Shown here: piece after piece, positions 1 to 9,580 of the stretch
Numbering within the stretch: the first letter of the stretch is position 1
Layout: every line of letters starts with the position of its first letter
Assembly: GCA_903929795.1 (NCBI GenBank)
Contig: CAIYWC010000208.1
Coordinates: forward strand, 1 to 64,000
DNA length: 64,000 nucleotides
DNA from: an uncultured Myxococcales bacterium
Lineage (GTDB): Bacteria; Myxococcota_A; UBA9042
Direction: 5' to 3'
The notes under the pieces: generated by a model
Told to the model about the DNA's origin: nothing
Database searches by the model: none
What the model saw: only the letters and a program-made list of their open reading frames with translations
Made by a program: the position numbers and the translations under genes

Positions 1-1
1 C

Positions 2-1201
2 GTCAATGTGCCGCTCGCGCTGCCGCTCGCGCTGCCGCCGGGCGACCGGGCGCCGCTGCCGCCGCCGATCGCGCTGCTGCGGCCGGCGCAGGGCCCAGCG
101 ATCCCGCCGCCGCAGCCCGGCGAGCGCGTGCTGGTGCTGGCTGGGCCACTGGCTTTTTCGAGTAATTTGGCGGAGTTTCTGACGCCACGGCTGCGGGCCC
201 CGGAGGTCGTGCTGGTGGCCGAGCCGGCGTCGCGGCTGCGCGATACGCCTGGGACGGTGCGCCATGCCGACGCGTACCTGCGCGACCCAGACGTGCGCGC
301 GGCGCTGCTGCCGGACCGCGTCGTGCGGCTGGGTGCGTGGCCGGTGGCCAAAGGCGCGCAGCTGCTGCTGGAGGACGCCAAGCGGCTGGGCCTGCCGGTG
401 GACACGGTGCAGCCGCGGCGGCTTTCCGATCCGCTGCGGCAAAATCGCCTGACGCTGCTGGACGTGGTGGCGGACGCGCTGCGGGAATGGCCGGTGCGCG
501 AACAGCCGGGGCCGCTGACGACCTGGGCGGCGCGCTGGCAGGCCGTGGATGCGGCGATCGAGCCGCCGGACGTGGGCTGGAACGAGGCGACGGCGGTGGC
601 AGTTCTGGCGCGCAGCTTGCCGCCGGGCAGCGCGGTGCTTTTGGGCAACAGCATGCCGGTGCGCGACTGGGACAGCTTTGCCCCGCCTTTGCCGCCCGGG
701 ATCGCGATCGAGGTCAGCCGCGGCGCTGCCGGTATCGACGGTGCACTCGCGACGCTGGCTGGCTTGGCGGTCGGCAGCCAGCGGCCGATAACGGCGTACG
801 TGGGCGACTGCACATTCCTGCACGATGTCGGGAGCTTACAGATTCTTGCCGGGGGACAGCTGCGCCACGCTGGCGTGCGCGTGTGCGTAGCCGACAACGA
901 CGGCGGCGCGATTTTCGACTACCTGCCCGCCCGCGCGGCGATGGCTGAACCGCTGCACGTTGGGTGTTTCACGGTGCCGCACGGCCTGGACGTGGCGCAC
1001 ATTGCCCAGGGATTTGGCCTCGCGGCGCGGCGCTGCGGGGATTTGGCCGCCTGGCAGGATGCGCTCGCGACGCCGGTGGCGGCCAACGCGGTCCAGGTGC
1101 TGGTGGCGCAGTTCGATCGCGGCATGAGCGAGGTGCTCCACCGGGCGCATTGGCGCCACGCGGGACAGCGGGCGCGCGCCGTGCTGGCAGGTTTGCCATG
1201 A
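2..1201 (+). CDS. menD: MenD, menaquinone biosynthesis (5' end outside window)
   Basis: C-terminal about 400 residues of 2-succinyl-5-enolpyruvyl-6-hydroxy-3-cyclohexene-1-carboxylate synthase, the thiamine-diphosphate enzyme that joins isochorismate and 2-oxoglutarate in menaquinone synthesis. Seen: the family stretches GNSMPVRDWDSF, SRGAAGIDG, GDCTFLHDVGSLQIL (ThDP/metal-binding GDx region) and NDGGAIFDYLP. The reading frame is open to the left edge and begins VNVPLALPL, matching the internal 'vnvPf.ePL' segment of MenD, so roughly 150-180 N-terminal residues lie outside. The TGA stop overlaps the menH start codon (ATGA), so the two are translationally coupled. Confidence 0.95.
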   Translation, partial: VNVPLALPLALPPGDRAPLPPPIALLRPAQGPAIPPPQPGERVLVLAGPLAFSSNLAEFLTPRLRAPEVVLVAEPASRLRDTPGTVRHADAYLRDPDVRAALLPDRVVRLGAWPVAKGAQLLLEDAKRLGLPVDTVQPRRLSDPLRQNRLTLLDVVADALREWPVREQPGPLTTWAARWQAVDAAIEPPDVGWNEATAVAVLARSLPPGSAVLLGNSMPVRDWDSFAPPLPPGIAIEVSRGAAGIDGALATLAGLAVGSQRPITAYVGDCTFLHDVGSLQILAGGQLRHAGVRVCVADNDGGAIFDYLPARAAMAEPLHVGCFTVPHGLDVAHIAQGFGLAARRCGDLAAWQDALATPVAANAVQVLVAQFDRGMSEVLHRAHWRHAGQRARAVLAGLP

Positions 1202-2016
1202 GGACACTTGCCGCGCCGGGTCTGCTGCCGGTGCGCGTGGCGGGACCGGTGGACGGTCGGCCGGTCGTCTTGCTGCACGGTTTTTTGGCCGACAGCCGCC
1301 AATGGCGGACGGTGACGCAGTTGGTCGACGCGACCGTTGGGCCGCCAATTCGCTGGCTGCTGCCCGACTTGCCGGGCCATGGCCGCGCGGCGGGGCGTTT
1401 TCCAGCGCAGCCCGGCTGGGATTTCCTCGTGGACCTGCTCGCGCGTTCGCTGGCGCCGCATTTGCGGCAGCCGGCGCTGCTGGGTGGCTACTCGATGGGC
1501 GGTCGCATCGCGGCTGTGCTGGCGGCGGCGCAGCGGCTGGAGCTGGCGGGACTGTGGCTGGAATCGGCGCATCCGCCGCTGGACCCGGACGCGGCGCGCG
1601 GGCGCCAGGTGGAAGACGAGGCTCGGGCGCAGCGGCTGGAGGCGAACGGCATCGCAGCGTTTGTCGACGATTGGCAGGCCCTGGCGCTTTTTGCCAGCCA
1701 GCAGGGGCTGCCGCGCGCGACGCGCGAGGCCCAGCGGCGGCTGCGGCTGAGCCAGCAGCCGGCCGGTCTGGCGCGCAGCTTGCGGTGGTATGGCACGGGC
1801 ACGATGCCGCGCGACTTGCGCATCGCCACGCCGACGCAGCTGCTCGCGGGCGCGCTGGACCCCAAGCTGTTGGCCCGCTTGACGCAGTGGCAGCCACTGG
1901 TGGCAGACCTGACCTGCACAATCGCGCCCGACGCCGGGCACGCGGTCCACCTGGAGCAGCCCTCGCGCGCGGCCGGGCACCTGGCGCACTCGCTGGCACT
2001 GGCTTTTCCCACGTAA
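1198..2016 (+). CDS. menH: MenH-like SHCHC synthase, alpha/beta hydrolase
   Basis: 272-residue alpha/beta hydrolase, probably 2-succinyl-6-hydroxy-2,4-cyclohexadiene-1-carboxylate synthase, the step after MenD. Seen: VVLLHGFLADSRQW oxyanion region, LPDLPGHG, nucleophile elbow GYSMGG (Ser) and a late DAGHAVHLEQP holding the catalytic His. The start ATG overlaps the menD stop by 4 bases, which fixes the start and supports co-transcription. Function rests on family and on menD adjacency; the fold alone would allow other esterases. Cytoplasmic, no signal peptide. Confidence 0.88.
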   Translation: MRTLAAPGLLPVRVAGPVDGRPVVLLHGFLADSRQWRTVTQLVDATVGPPIRWLLPDLPGHGRAAGRFPAQPGWDFLVDLLARSLAPHLRQPALLGGYSMGGRIAAVLAAAQRLELAGLWLESAHPPLDPDAARGRQVEDEARAQRLEANGIAAFVDDWQALALFASQQGLPRATREAQRRLRLSQQPAGLARSLRWYGTGTMPRDLRIATPTQLLAGALDPKLLARLTQWQPLVADLTCTIAPDAGHAVHLEQPSRAAGHLAHSLALAFPT

Positions 2017-2088
2017 TTTCAACGGCCGAACCATTGCGCGATCTTGCCGCGTCGCAACGTGCCGGCGCGATGGCGGCGGCGGCGGTTT

Positions 2089-2116
2089 TTGCCCATACTG
2101 CCAAATGGCGTATTGC
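2089..2116 (+). promoter_or_regulatory. Possible sigma-70-type promoter of the repeat lipoprotein
   Basis: TTGCCC and TATTGC are separated by 16 bases in the 123-base gap after menH, about 25 bases before the chosen GTG start. The match is moderate and inferred by eye. Confidence 0.3.
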
Positions 2117-2139
2117 GTCTGACGCAACGGGACATCGCG

Positions 2140-5100
2140 GTGCCACGAGTCGTTTTTCCACTGCCCCAAACCGGTCACTTCAGGCGCGCGGCGCTCGCGT
2201 GGCTGTGTTTTGTCGCGTTCGCGTGCTCGCCTCCGCCGGCGCCGCAGACCGGCTGTCGGCTGGACACGGAGTGCGCAAGCGGTCGGTGCCTCGGCGGCGT
2301 GTGCGTGCTGGACGATGCGGGCAACGTCACGGACGCTGTGGCCGACACGCCAGGACACCCCGATGGCGAGGCCGAGACCGCCGATGCGGCGGCGGATACG
2401 GCGGAAGTCCATGCCGAGGTTGCAGATTCCGTCGATGCGGCCGACGCAGCCACGTCCGATGGCGGCCCAACGTGCCACGGCGACGACGACTGCGCGGCCG
2501 GGATGGCGGCGCTCGGCAGCTGCCTGAGGGCCCACTGCGGCGACGGCGTGTGCGTGGCGCTACCTGTCGCGGACTCGACGACCTGCGCGACCGAGGCGCT
2601 GTGCCCCGCGCCCGGCGTGTGCAGCGGCGGCGCGTGCAAGGCGATCGGCCCGCCCTGCGACGACGGCGAGCCGTGCACCATCGACACCTGCGCCTTGCCG
2701 GACGGCTGCCAGCACGCCGCCAAGCCCGACGGCCCCGGCGGCTGCGACGGCGATTCGTCCTGCACCGTCGGCATCTGCAGCGCGGGGGTCTGCAACCCCA
2801 GCGTCGTGACCAGCGGGGCGTGCCGCATCAACGGCGCGTGTTACGACGGCGGCGCCAGTCAGCCTGGCAACCCGTGCGCGCGCTGCTTGCCAGAAAGTGC
2901 GACGACGACCTGGACCTTGCTGGATTCCGGCTCGTGCGACGACGGCAGCGCATGCACAACCGGCGACGTGTGCGGCAGCGGCGGCGTGTGCACCGGCGTA
3001 GCGCTCCCCTGTGGCGATGCCAACCCGTGCACTGACGACAGCTGCGATCCTCATAGCGGGTGCGTCGCCCTGCCCAACCAGGCCACCTGTGACGACGGCA
3101 ATTCCTGCTCGCTGACCGACGGCTGCAAGGACGGCGCCTGCCTCGCGCTGACCTGGAACGCGTGCGATGACGGCAATCCGTGCACGTCGGATTTGTGCGA
3201 TCTCGCGGTTGGCTGCGTCCACGCGCCGATCTCCGGGCCATGCCAGTTCGACGCCGACCCGTGCACGACGGACGAGTGCGTCGGCGGCGCGTGCGCAGGC
3301 GTGCCGTTGGCGTCCGTCTGCGTGATCGGCGGCACCTGCGTCCCCGCCGGGACCAGCGCCGATGGCCAGCCCTGCCTGGTGTGTGACCCGGACACCGCCA
3401 ACGACAGCTGGACACCGCTGAACAACAAGGACTGCGACGACGGCAACGCGTGCACCGCGGGCGATTTGTGCTACAGCGGCGCGTGCATCGGCGCAGTCGG
3501 CGTATGCGACGACAAGAACCCGTGCACCAAGAACAATTGCACGCCGACGACCGGCTGCGTCTTTTTGCCCGCCAACGTCCCCTGCGACGACGGCAACGAA
3601 TGCACAAGCGGCGACGATTGCGCGACCGGAAAGTGCGTCGGCCTCGCGATGCCCGCCAGCGCCTGCGACGACAACAACCCGTGCACCGACGACAGCTGCT
3701 TGCCCGTTGCCGGCTGCGCCCACGCGCCGAACCTGCTCGCGTGCAACGACGGAAATCCCTGCACCGGCGGGGACTTTTGCACCGCGGGCGTCTGTCACGC
3801 GGCGCACGTCATCTGCGCCTGCAACACGAACAGCGACTGCGACGACGGCAACCCGTGCACCGTGGACGGCTGCGACGCTGTGGGCGAATGCATCAACTCG
3901 CCCGTCGCCGCGGGCTTATGCGACGACGGCAACGCGTGCACGTCTGACGACCACTGCGCCAAGGGCTACTGCTTGGGCGTCACGATCGTCTGCGACGACA
4001 GCCAGGCCTGCTCGCTGGACGGCTGCGTCCCGGCCACCGGCTGCGTGTTCCTGCCGCTCCAAGGCCCGTCTTGCAACGACGCAAACGCCTGCACGACCGG
4101 GGACTTGTGCGTCAACGGCACATGCACCGGCACGCCCAAGAACTGCGACGATGGCAAGCCCTGCACCGCCGACGCCTGCGCGCCGAGCACCGGCAAGTGC
4201 GGCCACGTCCAGCTGGCGGAAGGCACGACCTGCACGGCGGACGGCTCCGCGTGCACCATCGACGCGTGCATCTCCGGCGAGTGCAACCACAGCGCCATCG
4301 TACCGGGGCTGTGCCAAATCGGCGGCGTGTGCCTCCACGCGGGCGTCGGCGAACTGGGCGAACAGTGCCTGGGCTGCGTCCCGGACGTCAGCCAAATCGC
4401 GTGGTCGGTGCTCAGCGGCGCCGCATGCAGCGACGGCAACGCCTGCACCCAGAGCGACAGCTGCCTGGCGAGCGGCGCGTGCGTCGGCGCGGCCATCACC
4501 TGCGACGACGGCAATCCGTGCACGCTGGACGTCTGCAACCCGCTGGCGAGCACTGGCGGCGGCAACTCGCCGTGCCTGTTCGCGCCGTCGGCCGCCAGCT
4601 GCGACGACGGCGACCCCTGCACCACCGGCGACACGTGCCAGGCCGGGCAATGCGCGGGCAGCGCGGTCGCGTGCGACGACGGCAACGCCTGCACCCTCGA
4701 TTTCTGCGTGACCCACGTGGGCTGCGCGACGTCGCCGGTCCCCGCCAGTACGCCGTGCAGCGACGACGGCCAGGCGTGCACCCTGGACCTCTGCGCCGGT
4801 GCCGCGTGCAGCCACCCGATCGCGGCGGACACCTGCCTGATCGCCGGCAGCTGTCACAGCGCCGGTCAGGCCAGCGGCGCGGATCCCTGCCAGCGCTGTC
4901 AGCCGGCCATCCGCCAGGACGGGTGGTCCGCCGCAACCGGCGGCAGTTGCGACGACGGCGACCCCTGCACGACCGGCGACACCTGCGCGGGCGGCACATG
5001 CGCGGGCACGGGCGCGGTGTCCTGCGACGACGGCGAGGCGTGCACCGCAGACAGCTGCACGGCGAACATCGGCTGCGTCCACGCGCCCTTGACCGGCACC

Positions 5101-6615
5101 GGGTGTCAGGATGGCGACCTCTGCACCGATGGCGACACCTGCGCCGGCGGAACCTGCCAGCCCGGCACGGCGACCGTTTGCGCACAGCCCGTGGCCAGCA
5201 CGTGTGGCATCAGCGCTTGTTCGCCGAGCATCGGCTGTCATTTTGTCAGCAAATGCAATGTGTTACAAGGCTGTTTCCAGGGCACATGCGCGACGCTGGA
5301 CGCCGCGAGCCTGCCCGCGCCGGTCACCGTGCCCCTCGACAGCGCCGTCGCCCCGCAACCGCTGGCGCCGTCCCTCATCTGGCAGCCGGGCGTGGGTACC
5401 GGCGAAACCGCGTTGCCGCGCTTGCAGCTCGCCGTGCAGACGCGCGGTTGTGCGCCGCTGGTGGGGCTCTACTCGGGCGTCGCGGTGGCGGCCTTGCCGG
5501 CAAACCAGCAGCCGCTGCAGTGGCAACTGGCGCCGTCGACGCTGCCGCCCGGCGCGGCGGGCTGGTGCGCGCTGAATCCGCAATTCCTGGCGCCTGGTGC
5601 GGTCAATCCGGGGCTGCAGCTCGCGTGGACCGAAGGCGGCAACTCGGCGAGTCCGTGCGACGTGATTGCCACCGGTGGCGCGCTGCGCTTGGCTGCGGTC
5701 GGCGATGGCGAAGGGCTGCTGACCGCCAGCGCGGGTGCGACGTGTCCGGCGAACGGCGGCATGCTGGCGCGGCCGGCGATTTCCCTGACCGGCGTGGATG
5801 GCGCCGGCGGTCTGACCGGCATCCTCGCGCGGACGACGCAAGCGGGCGTGCGCACGTGGCAAGGCAGCGTCGCGTCGGCGTGGGGCGATGGCGGCTTGGG
5901 CGTGCTGCCGGGCACGGTGCCCGGTCTGGCCAACACGGTCAGCGCCGGGCGCCCGCTGCTGCTGACAACCGATGCCGTCCAACCGCTGCTCCTGGCCTTG
6001 AGCCGTCACGACGACGGTGCGACGACGGTTTTTGCCGTCGATGTGACCGCCGTGACGGCGGACCCCGGCGCGCCCGTGGCGCTGGCGAGCAAGCTCGTCG
6101 GGGTGGACAACACGTCGAGCGCGGTCGTTTACCGCGGCGTCGATGCCGTGTGGGATCCGGACACCCAGCAGGTCGTCGTGCTGATTTCCGGGACCTTGCT
6201 GTTTGCGGGCCAGCCGATGGGCTTTCTGGCGCTCGCCCGCACATCGCTGGACACGCCGCTGACGACGCCCACGGTGCTGCGGCTTTTTGGTCAGCCGGCG
6301 GGGACGACGGCGCCACCGGTGCTGCACGCGTTTCGCCTCGCGCAGGTGCCGGGAAGCGCGGATTTCCTGCTGGCTTGTGGCGCCACGGACGCGACCACGC
6401 TGGAGTTGCTGCGCGTGCACCCGCTGAGCGACACGCAGTTCACGGTGGCGGCGGGCAAGATCCTGGCGAGCGACTTCGTCAGCCACGAGACCGGCGACTT
6501 CATCCTCGGCTTTGGCGGGCTGTCGGAGCTGGCGGTCGCGCAGGACGGCAGCGCGGTGTCGATCGCCTACGAGGCGATTGGCGCGGTGCGGCTGATCAGC
6601 GTGCCGATGCCGTGA
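2140..6615 (+). CDS. Giant cysteine-rich CTDC-repeat lipoprotein
   Basis: 1,491-residue surface lipoprotein of unknown role. The hydrophobic ALAWLCFVAFACS gives a lipobox Cys, followed by an Asp/Ala-rich linker to about residue 105. Residues about 115-1060 hold some 25 Cys-rich units. Units of type CDDGNPCTxDxC-xxxxGC alternate with type CDDGNxCTxGDxCxxGxC, so two units make a period of roughly 45-50 residues. They resemble the Dictyostelium CTDC repeat. The last 430 residues lack cysteine repeats and look like a globular, beta-rich domain. GTG 2140 was chosen because it leaves a signal peptide of normal length; in-frame codons further up add an Arg-rich, unlikely N-terminus. A shorter paralogue lies at 33620. 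Role is perhaps adhesion or cell surface structure (inference). Confidence 0.85.
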   Translation: MPRVVFPLPQTGHFRRAALAWLCFVAFACSPPPAPQTGCRLDTECASGRCLGGVCVLDDAGNVTDAVADTPGHPDGEAETADAAADTAEVHAEVADSVDAADAATSDGGPTCHGDDDCAAGMAALGSCLRAHCGDGVCVALPVADSTTCATEALCPAPGVCSGGACKAIGPPCDDGEPCTIDTCALPDGCQHAAKPDGPGGCDGDSSCTVGICSAGVCNPSVVTSGACRINGACYDGGASQPGNPCARCLPESATTTWTLLDSGSCDDGSACTTGDVCGSGGVCTGVALPCGDANPCTDDSCDPHSGCVALPNQATCDDGNSCSLTDGCKDGACLALTWNACDDGNPCTSDLCDLAVGCVHAPISGPCQFDADPCTTDECVGGACAGVPLASVCVIGGTCVPAGTSADGQPCLVCDPDTANDSWTPLNNKDCDDGNACTAGDLCYSGACIGAVGVCDDKNPCTKNNCTPTTGCVFLPANVPCDDGNECTSGDDCATGKCVGLAMPASACDDNNPCTDDSCLPVAGCAHAPNLLACNDGNPCTGGDFCTAGVCHAAHVICACNTNSDCDDGNPCTVDGCDAVGECINSPVAAGLCDDGNACTSDDHCAKGYCLGVTIVCDDSQACSLDGCVPATGCVFLPLQGPSCNDANACTTGDLCVNGTCTGTPKNCDDGKPCTADACAPSTGKCGHVQLAEGTTCTADGSACTIDACISGECNHSAIVPGLCQIGGVCLHAGVGELGEQCLGCVPDVSQIAWSVLSGAACSDGNACTQSDSCLASGACVGAAITCDDGNPCTLDVCNPLASTGGGNSPCLFAPSAASCDDGDPCTTGDTCQAGQCAGSAVACDDGNACTLDFCVTHVGCATSPVPASTPCSDDGQACTLDLCAGAACSHPIAADTCLIAGSCHSAGQASGADPCQRCQPAIRQDGWSAATGGSCDDGDPCTTGDTCAGGTCAGTGAVSCDDGEACTADSCTANIGCVHAPLTGTGCQDGDLCTDGDTCAGGTCQPGTATVCAQPVASTCGISACSPSIGCHFVSKCNVLQGCFQGTCATLDAASLPAPVTVPLDSAVAPQPLAPSLIWQPGVGTGETALPRLQLAVQTRGCAPLVGLYSGVAVAALPANQQPLQWQLAPSTLPPGAAGWCALNPQFLAPGAVNPGLQLAWTEGGNSASPCDVIATGGALRLAAVGDGEGLLTASAGATCPANGGMLARPAISLTGVDGAGGLTGILARTTQAGVRTWQGSVASAWGDGGLGVLPGTVPGLANTVSAGRPLLLTTDAVQPLLLALSRHDDGATTVFAVDVTAVTADPGAPVALASKLVGVDNTSSAVVYRGVDAVWDPDTQQVVVLISGTLLFAGQPMGFLALARTSLDTPLTTPTVLRLFGQPAGTTAPPVLHAFRLAQVPGSADFLLACGATDATTLELLRVHPLSDTQFTVAAGKILASDFVSHETGDFILGFGGLSELAVAQDGSAVSIAYEAIGAVRLISVPMP
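2650..5180 (+). repeat. Degenerate coding tandem repeats (CTDC units)
   Basis: About 25 diverged copies of a TGCGACGACGGCAAC-TGCACC type core, spaced 60-90 bases apart within the reading frame. Divergence is mostly at third positions and in the spacers, so this is an old protein repeat and not a recent DNA expansion. Confidence 0.85.
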
Positions 6616-6675
6616 CGGCGGTTGACTCCGCGGCGCCGTCGGCCGACCATCCGCCGCCAAGTGGAGGAGCCGCCG

Positions 6676-7869
6676 ATGTTCGACAACGTTCGCCAACGCC
6701 TGCAGACGACCCTGGACGAGATTGACGCCGGCGGGCTGACCAAGCCGGAGCGCGTCATCGTCACGCCGCAAGGCTCGGCGATCGCCGTCAAGAACGGCAA
6801 GGAGGTCCTGAACTTTTGCGCCAATAATTACCTCGGGCTGGCCAACGATCCGCGCATCGTCGCTGCCGCACACAAGGCGCTGGATGAGCGCGGCTATGGC
6901 CTGAGCTCCGTGCGGTTTATCTGCGGCACCCAGGACATCCACAAACAGCTGGAAGCCGCGATCTCGCAGTTTTTCGGCACCGAGGACACCATCCTCTACG
7001 GCTCGTGCTTTGACGCCAACGGCGGCCTTTTTGAGACGCTGCTGGACGAAAATGACGCGATCATCTCGGATTCGTTGAACCACGCGTCAATTATCGACGG
7101 CATCCGCCTGTGCAAGGCTGAGCGGTTCCGCTACACGCACGGCGATCTGGACGAGCTGGAGCGGCACCTGCAGGCGTCGCGCCACCTGCGCACGCGGCTG
7201 ATTGCCACCGACGGCGTGTTTTCGATGGACGGCGACCTCGCCGAGCTGCCGCGGATCTGCCAGCTGGCGGAGCAATACGACGCGATGGTGATGGTCGACG
7301 AGTCGCACGCGACCGGGTTCATCGGGCCGACGGGGCGCGGCGTGCCGGAACATCACGGCGTGTTGGACCGCATCGACGTCATCACCTCAACGCTGGGCAA
7401 GGCGCTGGGCGGCGCGTCGGGCGGTTTCACGACCGGCAAGAAGGAGATCATCGCGCTCCTGCGCCAGCGGTCGCGGCCGTATCTGTTCTCCAACACGCTG
7501 GCGCCGGTCATCGCCCAGGCCAGCATCCGCGCGCTGGAACTGATTGATACCGCCCATGATTTGCGCGCACAGTTGACCGATAACACCCGGCATTTTCGCC
7601 AGGCCATGACCGAGGCCGGTTTTGCCATCCGCCCCGGAATCCACCCGATTGTGCCGGTGATGCTCGGCGACGCGCGGCTCGCGCAGGACATGGCGCGCGC
7701 GCTGCTGGACGAGGGCGTGTACGTCATCGGCTTCTCGTTTCCAGTCGTGCCCAAGGGCGCGGCGCGGATCCGCGTGCAGCTCTCGGCGGCGCACAGCCGC
7801 GCGCAGGTCGAGACCGCGATCGCCGCGTTCATCCGCGTGGGCCAGCGGCTCGGCGTCCTCCAAGGCTAG
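6676..7869 (+). CDS. kbl: Glycine C-acetyltransferase (2-amino-3-ketobutyrate CoA ligase)
   Basis: 397 residues, the normal length for KBL (E. coli about 398). It is a PLP enzyme of the alpha-oxoamine synthase family that converts 2-amino-3-ketobutyrate plus CoA to glycine and acetyl-CoA. Seen: [44 protein letters not shown] (PLP-ring and aspartate region) and [14 protein letters not shown] with Schiff-base Lys242. Start ATG 6676 has an AGGAG six bases upstream. The usual partner threonine dehydrogenase (tdh) is not adjacent. Related synthases (BioF, HemA, SPT) are less likely given the KBL-like N-terminus. The next gene follows after 3 bases. Confidence 0.93.
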   Translation: MFDNVRQRLQTTLDEIDAGGLTKPERVIVTPQGSAIAVKNGKEVLNFCANNYLGLANDPRIVAAAHKALDERGYGLSSVRFICGTQDIHKQLEAAISQFFGTEDTILYGSCFDANGGLFETLLDENDAIISDSLNHASIIDGIRLCKAERFRYTHGDLDELERHLQASRHLRTRLIATDGVFSMDGDLAELPRICQLAEQYDAMVMVDESHATGFIGPTGRGVPEHHGVLDRIDVITSTLGKALGGASGGFTTGKKEIIALLRQRSRPYLFSNTLAPVIAQASIRALELIDTAHDLRAQLTDNTRHFRQAMTEAGFAIRPGIHPIVPVMLGDARLAQDMARALLDEGVYVIGFSFPVVPKGAARIRVQLSAAHSRAQVETAIAAFIRVGQRLGVLQG

Positions 7870-7872
7870 AAT

Positions 7873-8679
7873 ATGAAAGATGATTTGCGGATCGCCGAGA
7901 TCCCGCTGACGACCCTGCGCACGGACGGTCAGCTGTGGCAGGCGTTTTACGCGGTGCAGGCGCCGTGGATCGCGGCGGGCGTGACGCGCTGGCTGGAGCT
8001 GGTGCGGGCGGACGGACCCTGGCCGGCGCTGGTGGTCGCGGCCTGGCGGCCGGAGCAGCCGATGCAGCTGCTGGGCACGATTGTCGGCATGTGGGCGCCG
8101 GTGCCCGTGACGCGCTTTGACGACCTGCTGGAAAAACGCTGTCCGGACGGCCGCATCGGTGCGGAACGGCCGACTGACGGCGTCTGGCACTTCATCGCCG
8201 CGACGGTCGGTCCGGGTGCCGAGGGCTTGAATCTCGGGCGGCGGCTGGTGGGCGCGGCGCTGGCGTGGATGGCGGTCCATGCCCCGCAGGCGCGCGCGCG
8301 GACGCTCTCGCCCGCGGTGGGGCTGCCGCGGCTGCTCGGGCTGCTCGGCGATACCCATGCCGTGCGCGAATCCGTGTTGCACATCGCGAACGCCAAGGGC
8401 CAGCCAGCGCTGGAGATTTTGCGGTTGCATCTGGGCGCGGGCGCGACGCTTGACGCGATCCTGACCAGGAGCCGCCGCGACGAAGCCCGCAGCGGGTGCG
8501 TGACGCTGCGGTTCGCCTACGCCGTCGATCCGGCGGCGCGCGAGGCCCAAAAAGCCCGATATGACGCGTGGTTGGAGCGACGGACGGCGCAGATCGCGAC
8601 CGGAAGTGCCCGTGCGCTGGCGGATCCGGCGCTGTGGCAAGTCGCGGATGCCGGCGATGCGGACGTTGCGGCCGGGTAG
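7873..8679 (+). CDS. Unknown protein, possible GNAT-like fold
   Basis: 268 residues, not recognised. It begins 3 bases after kbl and is therefore probably co-transcribed. No signal peptide or membrane segment. A central segment (HFIAATVGPGAEGLNLGRRLV, about residues 105-126) resembles the acyl-CoA-binding motif A of GNAT acetyltransferases, and it is preceded by strands (LLGTIVGMW) in the right order. The C-terminus is Ala-rich and polar. An acetyl-CoA-dependent job next to an acetyl-CoA-producing enzyme would fit, but this is inference. Confidence 0.7.
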   Translation: MKDDLRIAEIPLTTLRTDGQLWQAFYAVQAPWIAAGVTRWLELVRADGPWPALVVAAWRPEQPMQLLGTIVGMWAPVPVTRFDDLLEKRCPDGRIGAERPTDGVWHFIAATVGPGAEGLNLGRRLVGAALAWMAVHAPQARARTLSPAVGLPRLLGLLGDTHAVRESVLHIANAKGQPALEILRLHLGAGATLDAILTRSRRDEARSGCVTLRFAYAVDPAAREAQKARYDAWLERRTAQIATGSARALADPALWQVADAGDADVAAG

Positions 8680-8714
8680 ACTCGCTGACCGATTTCGGAG
8701 CGCGCAGCCGCCGA

Positions 8715-9215
8715 TCAGCCGATGGAGTCGATCATCGCCAGGGTCGCAGCGCGCAAGTCGCGCCCCAGCTCTTGCTGCAACAGGGCCAGCAGCTTGACCG
8801 ACACGGGCCCGGCGCCGCGCATCAGGCGGTGCAGGTCGAGCACCGGAATGCGGACGAACGTGGACGCCATCACCGCCGTCACCTGCGTCGCGCAAGGCGT
8901 CCCCGAGAGCACGCCATCCAACGCCACGCATTGGCCGCCGACGACCTCGCGCACGACCGGCCAGGTGCCATCGGGGGCATGCACGGTCTCGTCGACACGG
9001 CCGTTCAGCACGAGGTACCACCAGCGCATGTCCTCGCCGACGCCGCAGAGCTGCACGTCGCGCGCGCACCGGACGACTTCCGCGACTTCGGCCAGCACGG
9101 CGCGTTCGCGCGTCGCCATCTCGCTGAGCAGAGGCACGGTCTCCAGCAGGCGCAGGATCTCGCGCGGCTCCAGCGGAAGGCGCTCCATCGGGTCGTGAAT
9201 CGACTGAATCGCCAC
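8715..9215 (-). CDS. Cyclic-nucleotide-binding-fold protein
   Basis: 166 residues with a cNMP-binding (CAP effector) beta-roll. Seen: PLLSEMATRERAVLAEVAEVVRCARD start helix, WWYLVLNGRVDE (typical 'yyILeGrv'), VVGGQCVALDGVLSG and ATQVTAVMASTFVRIP. The classical phosphate-binding Arg motif (GE-xxLL-xxxxRxA) is degenerate (GGQCVALDG, ATQVTAV), so ligand binding is doubtful. There is no HTH, so it is not a CRP-type regulator. GTG start; AAAGG lies about ten bases upstream. Last gene of the minor-pilin transcript, 20 bases after the cupin gene. Confidence 0.8.
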   Translation of the reverse strand: MAIQSIHDPMERLPLEPREILRLLETVPLLSEMATRERAVLAEVAEVVRCARDVQLCGVGEDMRWWYLVLNGRVDETVHAPDGTWPVVREVVGGQCVALDGVLSGTPCATQVTAVMASTFVRIPVLDLHRLMRGAGPVSVKLLALLQQELGRDLRAATLAMIDSIG

Positions 9216-9235
9216 AGGAATCGCGCCTTTCTTGG

Positions 9236-9580
9236 TCAGCTGTGGAGGTTTTCGACGCGCCCGGGGAACGTGACGTACAGCACGCAGCCGTCGCGCGTGG
9301 TGGGCGCCGTCCGCGCGCCTGCGGGCACGTGCGCGTAGCTGCCGCGGTGCAGCGCCGAGGTTGCGAGGGTCAGCTCGCCGTCAATCACGAAGATATCCAT
9401 GCCCTTGTGCACCAGGTTCTCGGGATACGCCGTGTCCGGGCACATGTGGATAAGTACCGCGCCGCCGTGGGTGTCACCCTCGTAGCGCAGGGACTTGTAC
9501 GAGACGCCCTTGGCCTGCGCGCACGTCCAGGGCAGCGCATCGGTGTCAAAAAGCACATCAGGCGGGGCGGACGAATTCAT
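9236..9580 (-). CDS. Small cupin-domain protein
   Basis: 114 residues forming one cupin barrel. Seen: an HMCPDTAYPENLVHKGMDIFVIDGEL stretch (metal-site motif 1 region, read in parts) and HRGSYAHVPAGA (motif 2). The layout is like the ChrR-type cupins that sense or bind metal or small ligands. Enzyme or sensor activity cannot be told from sequence. Its ATG overlaps the stop of the preceding lipoprotein gene by 4 bases, so it is translationally coupled; a GGAG lies six bases upstream of the start. Confidence 0.85.
   Translation of the reverse strand: MNSSAPPDVLFDTDALPWTCAQAKGVSYKSLRYEGDTHGGAVLIHMCPDTAYPENLVHKGMDIFVIDGELTLATSALHRGSYAHVPAGARTAPTTRDGCVLYVTFPGRVENLHS

Noticed and set aside
2650-5180. 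Regularly spaced repeats looking at first like a CRISPR or VNTR array.
   Set aside because: They keep one reading frame, vary in length and sequence, and encode CxDGNxCT units. No leader or cas gene.
836-7083. Several long open frames on the minus strand opposite menD, menH, the repeat gene and kbl.
   Set aside because: Arg/Ala/Pro-rich, no ribosome-binding sites, and opposite well-recognised proteins. High G+C produces such frames.
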